From Clostridia bacterium (GTDB lineage: Bacteria > Bacillota_A > Clostridia > Christensenellales > UBA1242), in NCBI GenBank assembly GCA_028701635.1, contig JAQVQJ010000001.1:65202-129201 (forward strand): 64,000 nt of DNA. The letters run 5' to 3'. The notes under the pieces were generated by a model that did no database searches, was not told the origin of the DNA, and worked only from the letters and a program-made list of their open reading frames with translations. The stretch's first letter is position 1; each line of letters begins with the position of its first letter. Made by a program: the position numbers and the translations under genes. Positions 61,434 through 64,000 of the stretch are shown here, piece by piece.

Positions 61434-61696
61434 TTTTTACTTGACACCTTGCGTGCCTTTTCAAGGGAGCGAAGAAATCGCGACAGCCAGATGTCAACGG
61501 GCTGGCTATTGATTCGTGCAATACCCATCTTCAAAAGATCGTATATGCCCTCGTTGAACACTTGAGTATAATCAGGGCTTCTAGCGGGCCAGATAATGAG
61601 CGACTGGAAATGGGCGTCAATAGCATCCTGAATAGGTTGCCGATTCTTTTTTCTTACGTGTTTCAACGCTTTAAGAACTTTAGGATGCGCTCTCAT
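61385..61696 (-). CDS. Early small protein D
   Basis: A 103-residue basic protein (MRAHPKVLKALKHVRKKNRQPI...), helical, with WLSRFLRSLEKARK near the C-terminus, ending in TAG. Start ATG 61696 is six bases from AAGAAAGGA; ATG 61702 directly abuts the site and is less likely. Own promoter D. GC-rich codons. No family recognised; basicity would fit a nucleic-acid or polymerase-binding early protein. Confidence 0.6.
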   Translation of the reverse strand: MRAHPKVLKALKHVRKKNRQPIQDAIDAHFQSLIIWPARSPDYTQVFNEGIYDLLKMGIARINSQPVDIWLSRFLRSLEKARKVSSKKGTPIGHTIMDGCDFH

Positions 61697-61721
61697 AAGC
61701 ATTCCTTTCTTTGATGTCCCT

Positions 61722-61750
61722 ATTATATAACAGTTTTTAATTGAAAGCAA
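61722..61750 (-). promoter_or_regulatory. Early sigma70-type promoter D
   Basis: TTGCTT (61745-61750), 17 bp, TATAAT (61722-61727), upstream AATAGTTG. Confidence 0.85.
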
Positions 61751-61767
61751 CAACTATTTTCAAGAAA

Positions 61768-61818
61768 GGGGTGACACTCTCTCTTGCGTGAAAGCCTTTG
61801 GATCCGCGGGGTGTCCCC
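61768..61818. repeat. Hairpin repeat copy upstream of promoter D
   Basis: GGGGTGACAC (61768-61777) and GTGTCCCC (61811-61818) enclose TCTCTCTTGCGTGAAAGCCT. Followed by TCGAGTTGACTC. Ends 18 bp upstream of the -35 of promoter D. Confidence 0.75.
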
Positions 61819-61879
61819 TCGAGTTGACTCCCCGGGCAATATTGCTCGTTTTGCCCCCTGCCTGTTAATCTTTTTCTCC

Positions 61880-61908
61880 TTGTAATTTTTTAAAAATATG
61901 ATTATAAT
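61880..61908 (+). promoter_or_regulatory. Plus-strand sigma70-type promoter for a short RNA
   Basis: TTGTAA (61880-61885), 17 bp, TATAAT (61903-61908). Predicted start near 61915. This is the only unit of this region I find on the plus strand. Confidence 0.6.
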
Positions 61909-61914
61909 TAAGGC

Positions 61915-62015
61915 AAAAGAAAACATAGGGATTATACCGGTCGCATACTGTCGCATCTCACTTTGGTTGCTTTCGGTCAAACGCTTTTAGGTAATTGCCT
62001 AAAAGCTTTTATTTT
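61915..62015 (+). ncRNA. Predicted small RNA of about 100 nt
   Basis: A plus-strand promoter is followed by about 100 nt with no ATG and then a terminator (stem 61983-61991 / 61998-62006, tail TTTTATTTT). The RNA includes GGTTGCTTTCGGTC, similar to the promoter element GTTGTTGCTTTC, and two TCGCAT boxes (61951, 61962). A minus-strand frame over the same DNA (a hydrophobic peptide) is possible but has no promoter or good ribosome site. Confidence 0.45.
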
Positions 62016-62016
62016 G
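61983..62016 (+). terminator. Intrinsic terminator of the small RNA
   Basis: GCTTTTAGG / CCTAAAAGC, 9-bp stem, 6-base loop, followed by TTTTATTTTG. Confidence 0.75.
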
Positions 62017-62106
62017 TCGTGACATGGGGGTACACAAAATACGCTATCTTTCGGTTCATTTATATAGTGTCCCCTTAATCTCTTTTAATTTTTAATATGC
62101 TATATA

Positions 62107-62313
62107 GGTGACACTCTCTCTTGTCTGAAAGCTTGAAGGCACGCGAGGGTGTCCCCTCTTTTTATAGATGAAGGGGACACCGGCTGATACATGCTGCATC
62201 TGATGCACGCGAAAGTGTCCCCTCTTTTTATAGATGAGGGTGACACTCTCTCTTGCACGAAAGCCTGAAGGCACGCGAAAGTGTCCCCTTGTTGTGTCTA
62301 CTGGGGGACACCC
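62107..62313. repeat. Cluster of four hairpin repeats
   Basis: Arms at 62107-62114/62149-62156, 62173-62180/62215-62222 (perfect GGGGACAC / GTGTCCCC), 62238-62246/62281-62288, and a weaker one starting 62303. Copies one and three share the core TCTCTCTTG...GAAAGC; spacers CTCTTTTTATAGATGA recur. The stretch 62017-62370 holds no gene; a minus-strand frame through it is only translated repeat. Confidence 0.8.
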
Positions 62314-62373
62314 GCTGGGGCTTCCGAATTTGACCGGCGCCGTGGGTGTTAACATATAAATAGGCACAAAAAA

Positions 62374-62397
62374 AGAGAAGGGACTAATCCCTTCTCT
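62374..62397 (-). terminator. Intrinsic terminator after early operon F
   Basis: AGAGAAGGGA / TCCCTTCTCT (10 bp, loop of four), followed on the minus strand by TTTTTTT. Confidence 0.92.
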
Positions 62398-62438
62398 CTT
62401 ACCTAAACGGTTAATCGCCTAAACGCTCAATCGCTTAA

Positions 62439-62624
62439 TTAGCGCACCACAATGACAAGCTGTTCCGGTATCACATTGACGATGTAGAGGGTCTCTGCCT
62501 TCTCACCGATAATGTGTTCGATTGATTGCGCTGAAGTGAATCGCGTTTCGGTTCCGCGAATGGTTCCGATGTCGTTGCCATTCCGTTGCAGGAGCCACGT
62601 CTTGATACTGATGTGAGTTCTCAT
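62439..62624 (-). CDS. Early small protein F2
   Basis: A 61-residue protein (MRTHISIKTWLLQRNGNDIGT...) rich in Thr, Ile and Val with an alternating strand pattern. ATG 62624 has AAAGG upstream and follows gene F1 by 13 bp in one transcript; the longer upstream frame is a shadow of F1. GC-rich codons. No family recognised. Confidence 0.55.
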   Translation of the reverse strand: MRTHISIKTWLLQRNGNDIGTIRGTETRFTSAQSIEHIIGEKAETLYIVNVIPEQLVIVVR

Positions 62625-62637
62625 AGCAGTTACCTTT

Positions 62638-62829
62638 CTATTCATCGACTTCAAGATCAAAAACCAATTCCACTTTAAGACGCTTGCGCCCCTTAGCATC
62701 ACGCACCAACAAGCAGTCGTCGTGGGAGGATTCAATATGGGGCATCGAAGCAACCTTGCTAATCAATTGCTCCATCACTTCGGTCATTTCAATGACAGCG
62801 CAAGTAGGTTTTTTCGAGGGTTTGCTCAT
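62638..62829 (-). CDS. Early small protein F1
   Basis: A 63-residue protein (MSKPSKKPTCAVIEMTEVMEQL...) with a C-terminal RLKVELVFDLEVDE strand, ending TAG. AGGAG lies close to the ATG, and promoter F is upstream. First gene of a two-gene unit. No family recognised. Confidence 0.6.
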   Translation of the reverse strand: MSKPSKKPTCAVIEMTEVMEQLISKVASMPHIESSHDDCLLVRDAKGRKRLKVELVFDLEVDE

Positions 62830-62855
62830 AACTCCTATTATCCTTTTACACCCTT

Positions 62856-62884
62856 ATTATATAACAACTAATTGTTTTATGCAA
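62856..62884 (-). promoter_or_regulatory. Early sigma70-type promoter F
   Basis: TTGCAT (62879-62884), 17 bp, TATAAT (62856-62861). The upstream GCG replaces the AGTTG seen in the other copies. Confidence 0.8.
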
Positions 62885-62901
62885 CGCTTATTTTTAAAAA
62901 A

Positions 62902-62953
62902 GGGATGACACTTTGAGTTGCATGAAGGCCTCTGACGCCGCGGGGGTGTCCCC
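62902..62953. repeat. Hairpin repeat copy upstream of promoter F
   Basis: GGGATGACAC (62902-62911) and GTGTCCCC (62946-62953), followed by TCGAGTTGACAC. Ends 18 bp upstream of the -35, the same distance as at promoter D. Confidence 0.7.
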
Positions 62954-62999
62954 TCGAGTTGACACTAGCCATGCTTGGCCATCATTTTTAGGCACAAAA

Positions 63000-63253
63000 A
63001 AAGAGGATGGGACTTGCATCCCATCCTCTTCGGAACCCTCACTACATGTGCGTCACTGAAAATTAAAGGCTACCTCTTATCCTCGATTCGAGGTAGCGTG
63101 CGTGGGGAAATATTCTTAGAGCTATGCCCAAGGACCCCACGGGCTATCGCCTCTTTAGTTCTTTCCTCTTCCTATGCAACTAGATTCGGATCTCTATCCC
63201 TTTCCCTGTCGCATACGCCGGCTATACACGGCGCTTACTTTCTCTCTTTCATT
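63000..63253 (-). ncRNA. Predicted structured non-coding RNA of about 250 nt (unit G)
   Basis: Promoter G and the 12-bp terminator bound about 250 nt with no ORF longer than seven codons from any ATG. The minus strand can form GCTACCTC / GAGGTAGC (8 bp) with an alternative inner CCTCGA-A-TCGAGG, CGTGGGG / CCCCACG (7 bp) and a GCGCCG / CGGCG hairpin. No tRNA, tmRNA, 6S or RNase P signature is apparent to me. It lies among early protein units and uses the same promoter class. Confidence 0.6.
63001..63030 (-). terminator. Intrinsic terminator of RNA unit G
   Basis: AAGAGGATGGGA / TCCCATCCTCTT (12 bp, 6-base loop), followed on the minus strand by TTTTT. Confidence 0.92.
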
Positions 63254-63259
63254 GCCCAT

Positions 63260-63288
63260 ATAATACTATATTTTTCAGCCAAAGGCAA
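63260..63288 (-). promoter_or_regulatory. Early sigma70-type promoter G
   Basis: TTGCCT (63283-63288), 17 bp, TATTAT (63260-63265). It overlaps the region just after the stop of gene H2. Confidence 0.7.
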
Positions 63289-63297
63289 CCCTATTTT

Positions 63298-63525
63298 TTA
63301 AAAATTTAAGCAACTTTTTGACAGCAATTCTTCCCACATGGAGACCTCTTCGCGGGCTTCGTCAGCCCCTTGTCTATAGGTGTCCATTAACTGACGAAGC
63401 GCTTCGCTGCACTCATCGGCTAAGCGATTGCATTCTTCTTCGCAGCGCTTCACCGCATCGTCACATTCGAATACCCGTCCTTTCGCCTCGGCAAGTAACT
63501 GATTGATTCGTTCTACCCGTTTCAT
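63298..63525 (-). CDS. Early small protein H2, coiled-coil
   Basis: A 75-residue, highly charged helical protein (MKRVERINQLLAEAKGRV...) with several Cys (CDDAVKRCEEEC) in a heptad context. ATG 63525 has a full AAGGAGG site five bases upstream; a longer GTG frame is unlikely. It follows gene H1 in the same direction with about 38 bp between. GC-rich codons. Function unknown. Confidence 0.65.
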   Translation of the reverse strand: MKRVERINQLLAEAKGRVFECDDAVKRCEEECNRLADECSEALRQLMDTYRQGADEAREEVSMWEELLSKSCLNF

Positions 63526-63563
63526 GATTGCCTCCTTATCCACTCATGTGGTTCTCCTAATAC

Positions 63564-63848
63564 TTAGTCGTTGTACAGAGTAATTTCGAAACCAGGTTCG
63601 CTGATAGACTTGAGAATCCACTTAACAATCTCGTGCTCCCCGTCCGTCACTGTTTTGTCAACAGCGAAGATGACATCGCGCCTGCGTCCAATAAGGCCGA
63701 ACCCCTCATCGCACGCGTCGTTGTAGATCGGGCAAAATGCCGGGTACTCATGGCCTTCCAAATCACTGATATAAGCAATACCCCGATTGCCAACCCAATG
63801 CAAGAGCTTCGCATTGTAGTAGCGACTGCATATGATATTCTCTCTCAT
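63564..63848 (-). CDS. Early small protein H1
   Basis: A 94-residue protein with mixed strand/helix (RYYNAKLLHWVGNRGIAYISD, RRRDVIFAVDKTV). Promoter H lies just upstream and GAAAGGA near the start is the ribosome site. First gene of the last unit in the window. GC-rich codons. No family recognised. Confidence 0.6.
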   Translation of the reverse strand: MRENIICSRYYNAKLLHWVGNRGIAYISDLEGHEYPAFCPIYNDACDEGFGLIGRRRDVIFAVDKTVTDGEHEIVKWILKSISEPGFEITLYND

Positions 63849-63873
63849 AGTAGTCCCTTCCTTTCATGATCAT

Positions 63874-63902
63874 ATTATACTAAATTGAAATGTAGAAAGC
63901 AA
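63874..63902 (-). promoter_or_regulatory. Early sigma70-type promoter H
   Basis: TTGCTT (63897-63902), 17 bp, TATAAT (63874-63879), upstream AGTTG. The remaining bases to 64000 hold no gene but include GGTGGACA and GGACACG, possibly the start of another hairpin repeat. Confidence 0.82.
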
Positions 63903-64000
63903 CAACTTTCGGCAAAAAAATACACGGTGGACATCGCACGGACACGCTTACGGCAATCGCCTGCAGGTACCAACATAGGCAACTTTTTCTGCGATGGAAC

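Noticed and set aside
61442..61470. Plus-strand promoters from recurring TTGACAC boxes
   Set aside because: No TATAAT-like element lies 16-18 bp downstream at 60024, 60438, 61442 or 62958; the box belongs to the hairpin repeat flank.
61723..61980. Minus-strand frame with a hydrophobic segment (ALIIIIFLK)
   Set aside because: It starts at TTG or a weak internal ATG, has no promoter upstream on that strand, and runs through a hairpin repeat. The hydrophobic stretch is the antisense of an AT-rich promoter. Kept only as an alternative to the small RNA.
62092..62367. Minus-strand 91-codon frame with repeated RESVT and IYKKRGH peptides
   Set aside because: It is the translation of the hairpin repeat cluster and lies after an operon terminator.
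60172..62953. CRISPR array
   Set aside because: Repeats are irregularly spaced, differ in length, contain inverted arms and flank promoters; there are no uniform spacers or cas genes.
63000..63253. tRNA or tmRNA in the ORF-less unit
   Set aside because: No cloverleaf, CCA end or T-arm context fits. A TCGAATC string occurs but its flanks pair as CCTCGA/TCGAGG instead.
62975..63301. Plus-strand 108-codon frame opposite the predicted RNA unit
   Set aside because: It reads through the minus-strand terminator and promoter, with no plus-strand promoter or ribosome site.

Overview
The window is a stretch of the genome of a lytic contractile-tailed bacteriophage of the broad T4 superfamily (Caudoviricetes, myovirus morphology). 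I infer this from recognisable T4-type cores: UvsY, UvsW, gp55, gp47, gp46, gp43, UvsX, gp41, gp32, gp45, an RNase H-like nuclease, tail sheath and tube proteins, a gp26/gp51-like pair, a gp5-like spike and a large terminase. No integrase, ribosomal or housekeeping gene is present. The genome is very AT-rich and densely packed with ATGA or few-base overlaps. The host cannot be named; strong sigma70-type promoters suggest an ordinary bacterial host.

Layout. 1-1.95 kb (minus): small genes including a RuvC-like resolvase. 2.0-28.8 kb (plus): replication, recombination and nucleotide metabolism. Inside it are a glycosyltransferase/methyltransferase island (5.8-9.5 kb, one gene broken by an in-frame TAG), a class II (B12-type) ribonucleotide reductase, and a TGT/DpdA-like protein plus FolE that together suggest 7-deazaguanine chemistry. 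28.8-40.1 kb (minus): baseplate hub, spike, wedge and tape-measure module. The tape-measure gene is preceded by a gp26-like gene and a start-codon-less gp51-like frame, joined by a T TTT TTT heptamer that predicts a -1 ribosomal frameshift. 40.2-41.9 kb (plus): a structural-looking protein with 177-bp direct repeats. 41.9-46.6 kb (minus): tube, sheath and a second tube-like protein. 46.7-50.65 kb (plus): small genes and a 5'-3' nuclease. 50.65-53.8 kb (minus): neck/head-associated genes. 53.9-56.4 kb (plus): large terminase, a small gene and a NADAR-family protein. 56.4-59.7 kb (minus): four adjacent genes, three clearly paralogous, several with N-termini like T4 internal-head-protein targeting sequences.

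59.7-64.0 kb differs sharply in base composition and organisation. It is a row of short minus-strand genes, most with their own near-identical sigma70 promoter (TTGCTT-like -35, exactly 17 bp, TATAAT) and bounded by GGGGTGACAC...GTGTCCCC hairpin repeats and intrinsic terminators. At least one unit makes a structured RNA with no ORF, and one unit on the plus strand looks like a short RNA gene. A G-quadruplex-capable G-rich block and 16-bp tandem repeats lie at its left edge. This resembles a phage early (host-takeover) region and is the least explained part of the window.

Expression logic. Early genes use sigma70-type promoters. Several genes, including DNA polymerase, have a TATAAT box so close to the ATG that their mRNAs would be nearly leaderless. 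Structural genes are preceded by an ATAAATAATT motif matching the T4 late promoter (TATAAATA), consistent with the gp55-like late sigma factor encoded here.
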